64,000 bases of DNA from contig JAAENN010000118.1 of assembly GCA_024224295.1 (NCBI GenBank), positions 1-64,000 on the forward strand. Reading direction: 5' to 3'. Position numbers and translations under genes: made by a program. Shown here piece after piece: positions 44,416 to 53,782 of the stretch (position 1 is its first letter; every line of letters begins with the position of its first letter). Below the pieces are notes generated by a model. That model searched no databases. It was not told the origin of the DNA and was given only the letters and a program-made list of their open reading frames with translations. The stretch is from Shimia sp. Lineage in GTDB: Bacteria; Pseudomonadota; Alphaproteobacteria; Rhodobacterales; Rhodobacteraceae.

Positions 44416-45054
44416 ATGCATCCCAATCCGGCGTTCCGCGGCACCGCGGAGGACAAAAATCTGGCTTTTGCCAAGGAGCGTGGCTTTGGCGTGCTCGCGA
44501 TCTCCGCGCCTGACGCGGCGCCAATGATCAGCCATGTACCTTTTCTTCTGTCTGACGATGGTAAATCTGTTGACCTGCACCTTGTGCGCTCCAATCCTAT
44601 GGCCCGTATCGTGGAAAATTCAGCTTCTGCGCGACTGGCTGTGAGCGGCCCGGACAGCTATGTCTCCCCGGATTGGTACAACGCAGACGATCAAGTCCCA
44701 ACTTGGAATTATGTCGCTGTGCACATTACGGGGCAGCTTTTGCGGCTGCCGCAAGACGAATTGCCCGGTCTTCTGGACCGCCTGTCAGCGCATTTTGAAG
44801 CCAATCTGTTGCCCAAGCCGCTGTGGACCCGTGCCAAGATGAGCGGCGACAGTTTTGAGCGCATGTTACGGATGATCGTGCCCTATCGACTGACAATTGA
44901 CGACGTGCAGGGCACCTGGAAACTGGGTCAGAACAAACCCAAAGATGTGCGCCATGCAGCCGCCGATCAAATGGCTGCTTACGGCTTTGGCAGCGAGTCC
45001 CGCGAGCTTGCCGCCCTGATGCAATCCCCTTTTGCCGATCCCACTACGGAGTAA
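44416..45054 (+). CDS. FMN-binding PaiB-type protein
   Basis: 212 residues, split-barrel flavin-binding fold. MHPNPAFR at the N-terminus, HVPFLL, LHLVRSNPMAR, VSPDWYNADDQVPTWNYVAVHITG and the KMSGDSFERML motif match the PaiB / FMN-binding negative regulator family. Most members are of unknown activity, so a regulatory role should not be assumed. The ATG at 44416 has GAGG upstream. It overlaps neither neighbour and ends 5 bases before the second GST. Confidence 0.83.
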   Translation: MHPNPAFRGTAEDKNLAFAKERGFGVLAISAPDAAPMISHVPFLLSDDGKSVDLHLVRSNPMARIVENSASARLAVSGPDSYVSPDWYNADDQVPTWNYVAVHITGQLLRLPQDELPGLLDRLSAHFEANLLPKPLWTRAKMSGDSFERMLRMIVPYRLTIDDVQGTWKLGQNKPKDVRHAAADQMAAYGFGSESRELAALMQSPFADPTTE

Positions 45055-45059
45055 TTGAG

Positions 45060-45674
45060 ATGTCCAAATTACAGCTGATCCATTCCCCGGCCTCGCCCTT
45101 TGTGCGCAAGGTGCGCGTGACCTTGGCAGAGACAAGCCAGACGGACGACGTGGACCTGGCCCGCGTGCACACCACGGCGCTTAAAACAGCCGACGAAGCC
45201 GCCGCTGCCAATCCGCTGGGCAAAATCCCCGCTCTGGTGCGCCCAGATGGTCCCGCGATCTACGACAGTCGCGTGATTTGCCGATACCTAGTGGCCCGCG
45301 CAGGGGCCGACCTCTACCCCGAAGACCGCCTTTGGGATGTGCTGACGTTAGAAGCCACCGCAGACGGCATTCTCGAAGCCGCCGTTTTGATGGTCTACGA
45401 AAAACGCTTACGTCCAGCGGAGATCGTTTTTGACGATTGGCTCACCGCGCAATGGGGCAAGGTTGAAGGCGCACTAGATGCCCTAAATGAGCGCTGGATG
45501 AGCCACCTCTTTGGGCCGCTGGACATGGGGCAAATCGCCGTCGGCTGCGCGCTTGGCTATCTGGATTTCCGCCATGATGACCGCAACTGGCGCCAAGGCC
45601 GGGACGGGCTGGCGGGCTGGTACGCCGAGTTTTCCAAACGCGACAGCATGCTCGCCACTGAGCCAAGAGATTGA
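45060..45674 (+). CDS. glutathione S-transferase family protein (Ser type)
   Basis: 204 residues. N-terminal SPASPFVRKVRVTLAE (Ser active-site type), NPLGKIPAL with the cis-Pro and YDSRVICRYL, which binds the gamma-glutamyl group. C-terminal helical domain with GQIAVGCALGYLDFRH. Resembles YibF-like GSTs. Preceded by GGAG. The last gene of the dapF-mtaB-GST-PaiB-GST run. Confidence 0.85.
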   Translation: MSKLQLIHSPASPFVRKVRVTLAETSQTDDVDLARVHTTALKTADEAAAANPLGKIPALVRPDGPAIYDSRVICRYLVARAGADLYPEDRLWDVLTLEATADGILEAAVLMVYEKRLRPAEIVFDDWLTAQWGKVEGALDALNERWMSHLFGPLDMGQIAVGCALGYLDFRHDDRNWRQGRDGLAGWYAEFSKRDSMLATEPRD

Positions 45675-45712
45675 ACAAAAAAGGCCGCGCTTCCGAGCTG
45701 GAGCGCGGCCTT
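45675..45712 (-). terminator. terminator of the formate dehydrogenase operon
   Basis: An 11-bp perfect stem (AAGGCCGCGCT / AGCGCGGCCTT) with a 10-base loop, followed on the minus strand by a T-run. It lies 20 bases past the alpha-subunit stop and also separates it from the converging GST gene. Confidence 0.85.
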
Positions 45713-45732
45713 GCTACACAAAAAAACAATGT

Positions 45733-48516
45733 CTATTCCGCCGTGATTGGCGTCTCCGCCTTCTCCACCTTCACGGCTGAGAACTTGAACTCCGGAATTT
45801 TCCCGTAAGGATCAAGCGCCGCATTGGTCAGGATATTGGCCGCCGCTTCGACATAGGCAAAGGGCAGGAACACATTGTCCGGCGCAACCGCACGGTCTGC
45901 GCGCGCCATAACGGTCACCGTGCCACGTCGGGTAGACAGCGCCACGTATTCCCCTGCCTCAACGCCCAGCTTGCGCAAGGTGGACGGGTGCAGGGAACAG
46001 TTTGCTTCCGGCTCCAGCGCATCAAGCGTGCTGGCGCGCCGCGTCATTGATCCGGTGTGCCAATGCTCCAGCTGCCGCCCAGTGATTAACACCATTGGAT
46101 AGTCGTCATTTTGCTTGTCATCCGGCGGGATCACCGAAGCAGGCGTGAACCGGGCCCGTTTGTTTTCGCGGGGGAAGCCATCGCCAAACACGATGGGCTG
46201 GCCGGAGTCTTCGGGTGACAGCGACGGGTAAGTCACCGCCTCACCTTCCAGTCGCTCCCAAGTGATGTTGTCGAGCGAGCCCATGTTGAGCTTCATTTCG
46301 GCAAAGACCTCTTTGGGGTGTGTGTAATCCCAGTTCAGACCTAGTCGTTTCGCCAACTCAACTTCAATCCACCAATCTTCTTTGGCTTCACCTGGAGGAG
46401 CCGTCACTGGGCGGCCCATCTGCACCTGACGGTTGGTATTGGTCACAGTGCCAGATTTTTCATACCAGGCTGAGCTTGGCAAAATCACGTCGGCATAATT
46501 GGCCGTCTCTGTGAGGAAAATATCCTGCACCACCAGATGGTCCAGCATCGCCAACGCATCGCGCGCATGATCCACATCCGGGTCTGACATCGCCGGGTTT
46601 TCGCCCAGAATATACATGCCCTTGATGTCGCCATCATGGATTGCATGCATGATCTCCACCACCGTGAGGCCCTTCTGCGCGGAGAAATCCTCACTGTCCC
46701 ACACCTTGGTGAAGGCGGAGCGCACACCGTCATCCATCACCGACTGATAGTCCGGCAGGAACATCGGAATGAGGCCCGCGTCGGACGCCCCCTGTACGTT
46801 GTTCTGCCCGCGCAGCGGGTGCAGACCTGCGCCGGATTTGCCAACATTGCCGGTCATCAGTGCCAGCGAGATCAGACAGCGCGCATTGTCGGTGCCGTGA
46901 ATGTGTTGGCTCACACCCATGCCCCAGAAAATCATGCCCGCTTTGCCCTTGGCAAAGGTCCGCGCTGCGTCGCGCAGCAGTTCTGGATCAATACCGCAGA
47001 TCGGCTGCATCGCCTCCGGGCTGAAGTCTTTCAGATGCGCTTTCATCTCGTCCCAGTTCTCGGTGAACTCAGAGATATAGGCTTCGTCATAAAGTTCTTC
47101 TTCGACGATCACATGCATGATCGCGTTAAGCATGGACACATCCGCGCCCGGCTTGAACTGCAGCTTGTGGCTGGCATGACGGCCAAGGCCAACACCCCGA
47201 GGGTCACAGACAATCAGCTTGCCGCCGCGTTTGGCGAACTGTTTGAAATAAGTCGCCGCCACCGGGTGGTTCTCAATTGGGTTACAGCCAATCGCAATGG
47301 CCACATCGGCGTTTTCGATCTCGTTAAACGTCGCGGTCACCGCGCCGGAGCCGACGTTCTCCAATAGGGCTGATACCGAGGAGGCGTGACACAGCCGCGT
47401 GCAGTGGTCCACGTTGTTATGGCCAAAGCCCTGGCGGATCAGTTTCTGGAACAGATATGCCTCTTCGTTGGAACACTTCGCAGAGCCAAATCCAGCAACA
47501 TTAGTGCCTTTTTCTGCCCGCAGCTTGGCCAATCCACCCGCCGCTGCATCTAGCGCCTCGTCCCATGTGGCTTCGCGGAAATGGGTCAGCAAGTTGCCGG
47601 GGTCGACGTTCAGGCCTTTCGCCGGCGCATCGTCACGGCGGATCAAAGGTTTGGTCAGCCGGTGCGGGTGCTCGATGTAGTCAAAACCAAAGCGGCCTTT
47701 GACACAAAGCCGGTTTTCATTCGCCGGTCCATCAATGCCCTCGACATATTTGATCTTATCGTCTTTGACCTTGAAGCTGATCTGACAGCCCACGCCGCAA
47801 TAGGGGCAGACGCTTTTGACTTCTCGGTCGTAATCCGCGCTGTCACCCGCGCCGGTTTCGTCCAACAGGGCCGCTGGCATCAACGCGCCGGTGGGGCAGG
47901 CCTGCACACATTCGCCACAGGCCACACAGGATGAGGCCCCCATGGCGTCGTTCTGATCAAATACAATCTTGGCCTCAGCCCCGCGCCCGCTCATGCCGAT
48001 CACGTCATTGACCTGAACCTCGCGGCAGGCCCGCACACAAAGGTTACAATGAATGCAGGCGTCTAAGTTGACGCTCATCGCCACATGCGACGCATCCAAC
48101 AGCGGTACAGACTCGGATGCTTTGGCCGGAAATCGAGACTGTTCCACCCCAACTTGGGTCACCATGTCGGCAAAATGACTGCTTGCGTCGTGCTTCACCT
48201 CGGGCTGGTCTGCCGCCAAAAGCTCGATCACCATCTCCCGCGCTTTCACCGCCCGCTTGGATTGGGTGTGCACCACCATGCCTTCGGTCGCGGGGCGAAT
48301 GCAGGAGGCCGCCAGAGTGCGCTCCCCCTCCACTTCAACAACACAGGCGCGGCAATTGCCGTCCGGGCGATAACCCTTGGCCGGTTTGTGGCACAGATGC
48401 GGGATCACAAACCCTTGGCCGTTGGCCGCATCCCAGACGCTGGTGCCTTCGGGCACAGTTACGTCCTTCCCATCCAGGGAAAAGGTCACGGTGTTGGTCT
48501 GGCTGGCGTCAAGCAT
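45733..48516 (-). CDS. fdhA: NAD-type formate dehydrogenase, molybdopterin alpha subunit
   Basis: Catalytic subunit (FdsA type, 927 residues) that oxidises formate to CO2. Order: N-terminal [2Fe-2S] domain (residues 1-80, CHKPAKGYRPDGNCRAC); two [4Fe-4S] ferredoxin sites (CIHCNLCVRAC, CVACGECVQAC, about 150-210); the [4Fe-4S] of the Mo domain (CPYCGVGC); and the Mo-bisMGD domain with the active-site Cys-His pair in RLCHASSV, that is Cys rather than selenocysteine. The C-terminal molydopterin-binding domain has ITGRQLEHWHTGSMTRR. I see no NuoG-like His/Cys cluster motif after the [2Fe-2S] domain. Last gene of the operon. Confidence 0.94.
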   Translation of the reverse strand: MLDASQTNTVTFSLDGKDVTVPEGTSVWDAANGQGFVIPHLCHKPAKGYRPDGNCRACVVEVEGERTLAASCIRPATEGMVVHTQSKRAVKAREMVIELLAADQPEVKHDASSHFADMVTQVGVEQSRFPAKASESVPLLDASHVAMSVNLDACIHCNLCVRACREVQVNDVIGMSGRGAEAKIVFDQNDAMGASSCVACGECVQACPTGALMPAALLDETGAGDSADYDREVKSVCPYCGVGCQISFKVKDDKIKYVEGIDGPANENRLCVKGRFGFDYIEHPHRLTKPLIRRDDAPAKGLNVDPGNLLTHFREATWDEALDAAAGGLAKLRAEKGTNVAGFGSAKCSNEEAYLFQKLIRQGFGHNNVDHCTRLCHASSVSALLENVGSGAVTATFNEIENADVAIAIGCNPIENHPVAATYFKQFAKRGGKLIVCDPRGVGLGRHASHKLQFKPGADVSMLNAIMHVIVEEELYDEAYISEFTENWDEMKAHLKDFSPEAMQPICGIDPELLRDAARTFAKGKAGMIFWGMGVSQHIHGTDNARCLISLALMTGNVGKSGAGLHPLRGQNNVQGASDAGLIPMFLPDYQSVMDDGVRSAFTKVWDSEDFSAQKGLTVVEIMHAIHDGDIKGMYILGENPAMSDPDVDHARDALAMLDHLVVQDIFLTETANYADVILPSSAWYEKSGTVTNTNRQVQMGRPVTAPPGEAKEDWWIEVELAKRLGLNWDYTHPKEVFAEMKLNMGSLDNITWERLEGEAVTYPSLSPEDSGQPIVFGDGFPRENKRARFTPASVIPPDDKQNDDYPMVLITGRQLEHWHTGSMTRRASTLDALEPEANCSLHPSTLRKLGVEAGEYVALSTRRGTVTVMARADRAVAPDNVFLPFAYVEAAANILTNAALDPYGKIPEFKFSAVKVEKAETPITAE

Positions 48517-48530
48517 GGCGACCTCGCTCT

Positions 48531-48911
48531 TTATCGGTGTTGGTCGATCAGGATGGTGTTGCCATCCGGATCTTGCAGCATCAGGCTCGCAGGCCCGTCA
48601 GAGGCTTCATCTGCCTCGCTCATCAGCTCCAGCCCTTTGGCCTTGAGCTGTTTTTGCAGGTCGCGCACATCGGTGAAGCTCTCGGTGTTCTGCGCGCTTT
48701 GATCCCATCCCGGATTGAACGTCAGGATGTTGTCGTCAAACATGCCCTGAAACAGCCCGATTACATGGTCGCCGTTCTTCAGAATGCACCAGTTATCTGC
48801 GGGCGAGTCGCCCATCATCTCAAAGCCAAGCTTTTCATAAAACGCTTGGCTCGCGGCCAAATCCTTCACCGCCAAGCTCACCGAAAAGGCACCCAAATCC
48901 ATCTGCGCCAT
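48531..48911 (-). CDS. VOC/glyoxalase-fold protein inside the formate dehydrogenase operon
   Basis: 126 residues, a single-domain vicinal-oxygen-chelate fold made of two beta-alpha-beta-beta-beta halves ([21 protein letters not shown]; then the closing [17 protein letters not shown]). It sits between the beta- and alpha-subunit genes, 1 base from the former and 14 from the latter, so it must be co-expressed. Substrate and activity are unknown; a link to formaldehyde or glutathione chemistry is possible but not shown. Confidence 0.78.
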   Translation of the reverse strand: MAQMDLGAFSVSLAVKDLAASQAFYEKLGFEMMGDSPADNWCILKNGDHVIGLFQGMFDDNILTFNPGWDQSAQNTESFTDVRDLQKQLKAKGLELMSEADEASDGPASLMLQDPDGNTILIDQHR

Positions 48912-48912
48912 C

Positions 48913-50604
48913 TTAAATCTCCTCGCTGAAATGTTTCATCACAAGGCGGATCGGATTGGGCGCAGCCTGCCCAAGGCCACAAATGCTGGCGTCACTCATC
49001 ACCTGACACAGATCTTCCAGCAGGGGCTGATCCCAACTGTCCGCTTGCATCAGTTTAACAGCTTTTTCACAGCCCGTCCGGCACGGCGTACATTGGCCAC
49101 AGCTCTCATCTTCGAAGAACTTCAGCATGTTTAGAGCCGCATCTCGCGCACTGTCCTGATCCGACAGCACCACCACGGCTGCGGACCCAATAAAGGTGCC
49201 AAGCGGTTGCAAAGTGTCAAAATCCAGAGGCACATCTGACATCGAGGCGGGCAAAAGGCCGGAGGAGGGCCCGCCCGGTTGAAATGCTTTGAAGCGGTGC
49301 CCGTCCATCATGCCGCCTGCGGCATCGATGATGTCCAAAATTGTGGAGCCTGCTGGCAGTTCAAACACGCCCGGTGATTTCACGCGGCCAGATACGGAAT
49401 AGCTGCGCAGGCCGGTGCGGCCATTGCGTTCAACAGAAGACATTGCTTCTGCGCCCTCACGTACAATGCGAGCGACCCAGTAGAGCGTTTCGACGTTGTG
49501 CACCAAAGTTGGACAATTGAAGATACCCACTTGAGCCACAAACGGCGGGCGGTGGCGGGGCAAGCCGCGCTTGCCTTCGATCGACTCTATCATCGCGCTT
49601 TCTTCGCCACAGATATAGGCACCGGCCCCACGACGCAGATCAATGTATCCTGGCGCGACAATCCCAGCGGCTTCCAGATTGGCAATCTCTCGAGTCAAAA
49701 TTAACCGGACCGCCGGATATTCGTCGCGCAGATAGATAAAGCAGGTCTCCGCTTCCACGGCCCAGGCCGCAATCAACATGCCCTCAAGGAACAGATGCGG
49801 ACGGCGTTCCAAGTAGTAGCGGTCTTTAAACGTGCCCGGCTCACCTTCGTCGCCGTTCACCGCAAGGTAACGTGGTCCGGCGTTGGCACGCACAAAACCC
49901 CACTTCTTGCCCGACGGGAACCCTGCGCCGCCAAGCCCGCGCAGCCCGCTGGCCAGTACCTGCTCCTGTACGGCCTCCCAGTTGCCAGAGCTGCGCAGTT
50001 TGGTCAGTTCCGCATAGCCACCTTCGGTCTGGTAGCTCTCTAGGTCTTCATAATCGGGAACGCGCGTATGGGTGTCATCTGCGGCTATCGCTGCCTCGAC
50101 CTTTTCAACCGTCGCGTGGTCTATGTGATTGTGGCCCAACTCCAATGTGGGTGCGGTATCACAACGGCCCATGCAAGGCGCGCGCAGAACCCGCACTTCG
50201 GATGGGTCCATGCCGTCCTTCAACGCTTTGTGAAGCTGTTCAGCCCCGGCCAATTCGCAAGACAGCGAATCACATACCCGAATGGTCAGGGCAGGGGGTG
50301 GCGCCTCGTCTTCTGCAACCAAATCAAAGTGGGCATAAAATGTGGCAACCTCGTAAATCTCAGCTTGCCCAACCCGCATTTCTTCGGCCAGTGCGCGGAT
50401 GTGTGCCGCGGACAAATGCCCGTAAGCGTCTTGAATGAGATGCAAAAACTCGATGAGCAGGTCGCGCCGTTTGGGCATGTCTCCCAAAAGCGTCTGCACT
50501 TCCGTCAAAGCAATATCATCGACTTGCCGCCCTTTCGGCGTGCGACGTGATTTGCCCGTGCCTTTTTTCTTCCAAACTCCCTTGGAGTCGTCCAGCGGTA
50601 CCAT
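48913..50604 (-). CDS. fdhB: NAD-type formate dehydrogenase beta subunit, NuoE-NuoF fusion
   Basis: 563 residues. Residues about 30-175 are a NuoE-like thioredoxin-fold [2Fe-2S] domain (CDSLSC and CMGRC supply the four Cys). Residues about 205-560 are NuoF-like, with NADH binding ([16 protein letters not shown]), the FMN region ([19 protein letters not shown]) and the [4Fe-4S] motif [11 protein letters not shown]. In Rhodobacter capsulatus and Cupriavidus the NuoE part is a separate gene (fdsG); here both are one protein. I chose the ATG at 50604 with AGGGAGG upstream. It passes electrons from the alpha subunit to NAD+. Confidence 0.93.
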   Translation of the reverse strand: MVPLDDSKGVWKKKGTGKSRRTPKGRQVDDIALTEVQTLLGDMPKRRDLLIEFLHLIQDAYGHLSAAHIRALAEEMRVGQAEIYEVATFYAHFDLVAEDEAPPPALTIRVCDSLSCELAGAEQLHKALKDGMDPSEVRVLRAPCMGRCDTAPTLELGHNHIDHATVEKVEAAIAADDTHTRVPDYEDLESYQTEGGYAELTKLRSSGNWEAVQEQVLASGLRGLGGAGFPSGKKWGFVRANAGPRYLAVNGDEGEPGTFKDRYYLERRPHLFLEGMLIAAWAVEAETCFIYLRDEYPAVRLILTREIANLEAAGIVAPGYIDLRRGAGAYICGEESAMIESIEGKRGLPRHRPPFVAQVGIFNCPTLVHNVETLYWVARIVREGAEAMSSVERNGRTGLRSYSVSGRVKSPGVFELPAGSTILDIIDAAGGMMDGHRFKAFQPGGPSSGLLPASMSDVPLDFDTLQPLGTFIGSAAVVVLSDQDSARDAALNMLKFFEDESCGQCTPCRTGCEKAVKLMQADSWDQPLLEDLCQVMSDASICGLGQAAPNPIRLVMKHFSEEI

Positions 50605-50661
50605 GGTCACCTCCCTGCCAGATGGGGTACGGTGACATCACTCAAAATGATAATCAATCAG

Positions 50662-50689
50662 GCAAAACTTAAGCTTCGATAATTTTTGC
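50662..50689. promoter_or_regulatory. interrupted dyad between the LysR gene and fdhB
   Basis: GCAAAACTT and AATTTTTGC pair with one mismatch around a 10-base spacer, next to the LysR stop and 58 bases before fdhB. It may be a LysR-type binding site for the formate dehydrogenase promoter or a weak terminator. Confidence 0.35.
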
Positions 50690-51577
50690 TTATGGAGAAA
50701 CTATGTCCAGTGCCCGCCGCAGCGCTTCCACTGTCGAAAGGCCGGGATCGCGGTGAGGAGACACCAGGCTGACGTCTTTTTCCTCATCCGGAGAGGTCAG
50801 CGGCAAGGCAACGGTATTTGGCATATCACCCAGACAGTTGGCCAGTCCAACAGGGATCACAGTTGCGGCCACACCGTTGGCCGCCATCAACATTGATGCG
50901 GTGAACTCGCCGGTTTCCGCCACCACATTGGGCAGCACGCCAAGGTCGCGGAAAATAACATCCAAAATACGGCGGTTCTGCATGCTTGGATCCAGCAGGC
51001 TCAGTGGTAGCGCAGCGGCTTCTTCCCAGCTCGCAGTGCCGGTCTCGCGAAGGGCGAGCACTTTTGGGGCCAGAAGCAGGTAGGTCTCATTGTAAAGATG
51101 CTCCACGCGCAGCATTTCCGGCGAAATCCCTTCGCCATAGGTGATGCCCGCATCAAACACGCCGTTTTCCAAACCTTGTTGGATTGCCAGAGAAGACACA
51201 GTTTGCAGGCGCACAATGATTCCTGGGTGATCTGCGCGCAGTTTCTTTACGGCTTCGGCAGCGAACCCAACAGCCGTTGGAATAACGCCAATGGTCAGCC
51301 GGCCTGTGATGTGTCCTCCTGCTGATCGGAACTCTTCCTCTAGCAGCTTCATGCTGTCCATGATCTTGCGTGCATGTCGCACCAATGCCTCGCCCTCAGG
51401 CGTAAACCCCTGAAACCGGTTGCCCCGTTTCACAATTGCCGCATCAAGCCGCTCTTCCAGTTTGCGAATGCGCATGCTGAAGGCCGGTTGGGACACGCCA
51501 CATTCCTCCGCAGCACGTGCGAAATGCCCGTGGCGCGCCAAAGAGGATAGAAATTCAAGGTCTTTTATACTGATCAC
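50690..51577 (-). CDS. LysR family regulator, probable regulator of formate dehydrogenase
   Basis: 295 residues. N-terminal winged helix-turn-helix (LEFLSSLARHGHFARAAEEC, then QPAFSMRIRKLEERL), followed by the two-lobed effector domain (ITGRLTIGVIPTAVGFAAE onward). The GTG at 51577 has AGGAG 8 bases upstream; the frame is open to 51607. It is transcribed toward fdhB with only an 85-base gap, so it most likely controls that operon; this kind of regulator occurs beside formate dehydrogenase genes in related bacteria. Confidence 0.87.
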   Translation of the reverse strand: MISIKDLEFLSSLARHGHFARAAEECGVSQPAFSMRIRKLEERLDAAIVKRGNRFQGFTPEGEALVRHARKIMDSMKLLEEEFRSAGGHITGRLTIGVIPTAVGFAAEAVKKLRADHPGIIVRLQTVSSLAIQQGLENGVFDAGITYGEGISPEMLRVEHLYNETYLLLAPKVLALRETGTASWEEAAALPLSLLDPSMQNRRILDVIFRDLGVLPNVVAETGEFTASMLMAANGVAATVIPVGLANCLGDMPNTVALPLTSPDEEKDVSLVSPHRDPGLSTVEALRRALDIVSP

Positions 51578-51850
51578 AAAGCCCGCTCCTATTTGGCAGT
51601 CTTGCAAGCTCTAGCGACTTTGATCTTACTTCGCCAGACTGCGAAAGGTCAGGCGATTCGATCCGGAAATCCGATGAGAGCATCGCCCAAAATGGGATTG
51701 TAGTTGCTGAACTCCCCAAAACGGTGTCAGGAAGCGCGACAAGGGGACGCGACACCACAAGATAAGCGAATGTTCGCTGGACGGGTTGCAACACCTTCGT
51801 TAAATAGCGGCGGAGAGAGGCGGCGTTTTTACGTGGCCCATTCGTCATAT

Positions 51851-51864
51851 ACCGGCTTGCCGGT
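51851..51864. repeat. palindrome in the petA leader
   Basis: ACCGGC-tt-GCCGGT lies 18 bases before the petA start and 6 bases before its AAGGAGG site. It could form a tight leader hairpin or bind a regulator. Confidence 0.4.
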
Positions 51865-51882
51865 TGTTTAAGGAGGAACCTC

Positions 51883-52443
51883 GTGTCCCACGCAGAAGAT
51901 CACGAAGGCACCCGGAGAGACTTTCTCTACTACGCCACAGCAGGCGCAGGTGCCGTGGCCACTGGTGCTGCCGTATGGCCGCTTGTCAATCAGATGAACC
52001 CCTCCGCCGATGTGCGCGCGCTGTCTTCGATTCGCGTCGACACATCTGGCATCGAACCGGGCACGCAGTTGACCGTGAAATGGCTTGGTAAGCCGGTGTT
52101 TATTCGCCGTCGTACCCAAACCGAGATCGACGAGGCCCGTGCAGTCACCATGGACGATCTGTCCATCGACCAAGAGTCTCAAAACGCCAACAAACCTGGC
52201 ACCGACGCTGCGGATGAAAACCGCGCGATGGATGAAACCGGCGAATGGCTGGTGATGATGGGTGTGTGTACCCACCTCGGTTGTGTGCCTCTGGGCGATG
52301 GCGCTGGTGACTTTGGCGGTTGGTTCTGCCCGTGCCACGGCTCCCACTACGACACCTCCGGCCGTATCCGTAAAGGTCCGGCTCCTGAAAACCTCCACGT
52401 TCCTGTTGCCCGTTTTGAGGGCAGCGAACTGGTCCTCGGATAA
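51883..52443 (+). CDS. petA: ubiquinol-cytochrome c reductase iron-sulfur subunit (Rieske)
   Basis: Rieske subunit of the bc1 complex, 186 residues. A twin-arginine-type N-terminus ([20 protein letters not shown]) carries the membrane anchor. The cluster ligands are in CTHLGC and CPCHGSHYD. It takes electrons from ubiquinol to cytochrome c1. GTG start with AAGGAGG upstream. First gene of petABC; 11 bases before petB. Confidence 0.97.
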   Translation: MSHAEDHEGTRRDFLYYATAGAGAVATGAAVWPLVNQMNPSADVRALSSIRVDTSGIEPGTQLTVKWLGKPVFIRRRTQTEIDEARAVTMDDLSIDQESQNANKPGTDAADENRAMDETGEWLVMMGVCTHLGCVPLGDGAGDFGGWFCPCHGSHYDTSGRIRKGPAPENLHVPVARFEGSELVLG

Positions 52444-52454
52444 GGAACGCGCGA

Positions 52455-53768
52455 ATGTCTGGTATTCCACACGATCACTACGAACCCAAATCCAAGCCAA
52501 CCAAATGGGTTGAAAGCCGCTTGCCTATCATCGGCCTGCTGTATGACACCCTGATGATCCCAACACCAAAGAACCTGAACTGGTTGTGGATCTGGGGCAT
52601 CGTTCTGGCGTTCTGCCTGGCGCTGCAGATTGTCACCGGCATTGTTCTGGTGATGCACTACACCCCACACGTCGATTTGGCTTTTGCCTCCGTTGAGCAC
52701 ATCATGCGCAACGTGAACGGCGGTCATATGATCCGCTATCTGCACATGAACGGCGCGTCGCTGTTCTTCTTTGCGGTCTACATCCACATCTTCCGCGGTC
52801 TTTATTACGGCTCTTATAAGGCGCCACGTGAGATCACATGGATCGTCGGCATGATCATCTACCTCCTGATGATGGCTGCTGGCTTTATGGGCTACGTTCT
52901 GCCTTGGGGTCAGATGTCCTTCTGGGGCGCAACCGTGATCACCGGCCTGTTTGGCGCGATCCCGTTCATCGGCGAACCAATCCAGACCTGGCTGCTTGGC
53001 GGACCAGCGGTGGACAACGCCACTCTGAACCGCTTCTTCTCGCTGCACTATCTGGTGCCGTTTGTGATTGCCGCTCTGGTTATCGTCCACATCTGGGCGT
53101 TCCACACGACTGGCAACAACAACCCAACGGGTGTTGATGTGCGCAAAGGCTCCAAAGAAGAAGCACAGAAAGACACCCTTCCGTTCTGGCCATACTTCGT
53201 GATCAAAGATCTCGTGGGGCTGGCAATTGTTGTCACGATCTTCTTCGCCATCGTTGGCTTTATGCCTAACTATCTGGGTCACCCGGACAACTACATCGAA
53301 GCGAACCCGCTGGCGACACCTGCGCACATCGTGCCGGAATGGTACTTCCTGCCGTTCTACGCGATCCTGCGTGCTTTCACTGCCGACGTTTGGGTTGTGA
53401 TGGGTGCAAGCTGGATCACCGGTGGCATCATCGATGCGAAATTCTTCGGTGTTCTGGCGATGTTTGGTGCGATCATTGCAATGGCCCTGGTGCCATGGCT
53501 CGATACCTCCCGCGTGCGCTCCGGTCGTTACCGTCCGATGTTCAAGTGGTGGTACGCCCTTCTGGTTGTCGACTTCATCGTTCTGATGTGGGCCGGCGCA
53601 ATGCCAGCTGAGCCGCCATACTCCACCATCTCCCTGATCGGTGCGACCTATTGGTTCGCTTACTTCTTTGTGATCCTGCCGATCCTCGGTGTGATTGAAA
53701 AGCCGACAACACCGCCGGCCACCATCGAAGAAGACTTCAACGCCCACTACGGCAAACCTGCTGAATAA
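52455..53768 (+). CDS. petB: cytochrome b of the bc1 complex
   Basis: Membrane core of the bc1 complex, 437 residues with eight or so helices. Heme ligands lie in the paired His of helix B ([19 protein letters not shown] region) and helix D ([21 protein letters not shown]). The Qo-site PEW motif is present ([10 protein letters not shown]). Between petA and petC as in other alphaproteobacteria. Confidence 0.97.
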   Translation: MSGIPHDHYEPKSKPTKWVESRLPIIGLLYDTLMIPTPKNLNWLWIWGIVLAFCLALQIVTGIVLVMHYTPHVDLAFASVEHIMRNVNGGHMIRYLHMNGASLFFFAVYIHIFRGLYYGSYKAPREITWIVGMIIYLLMMAAGFMGYVLPWGQMSFWGATVITGLFGAIPFIGEPIQTWLLGGPAVDNATLNRFFSLHYLVPFVIAALVIVHIWAFHTTGNNNPTGVDVRKGSKEEAQKDTLPFWPYFVIKDLVGLAIVVTIFFAIVGFMPNYLGHPDNYIEANPLATPAHIVPEWYFLPFYAILRAFTADVWVVMGASWITGGIIDAKFFGVLAMFGAIIAMALVPWLDTSRVRSGRYRPMFKWWYALLVVDFIVLMWAGAMPAEPPYSTISLIGATYWFAYFFVILPILGVIEKPTTPPATIEEDFNAHYGKPAE

Positions 53769-53782
53769 GAGGAACCAGGATT

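Noticed and set aside
46636-47367. 243-codon plus-strand frame inside the formate dehydrogenase alpha gene
   Set aside because: Antisense to conserved molybdopterin-binding sequence; shadow frame.
47950-47965. Additional TGATCAAAT copies in coding sequence (also near 41702)
   Set aside because: These lie inside fdhA and dapF and are expected by chance for a 9-mer in 64 kb, so they are not taken as regulator sites.
52347-53747. 466-codon open frame on the minus strand across petB
   Set aside because: Antisense to cytochrome b; the His/Asp/Gln-rich translation has no recognisable fold.
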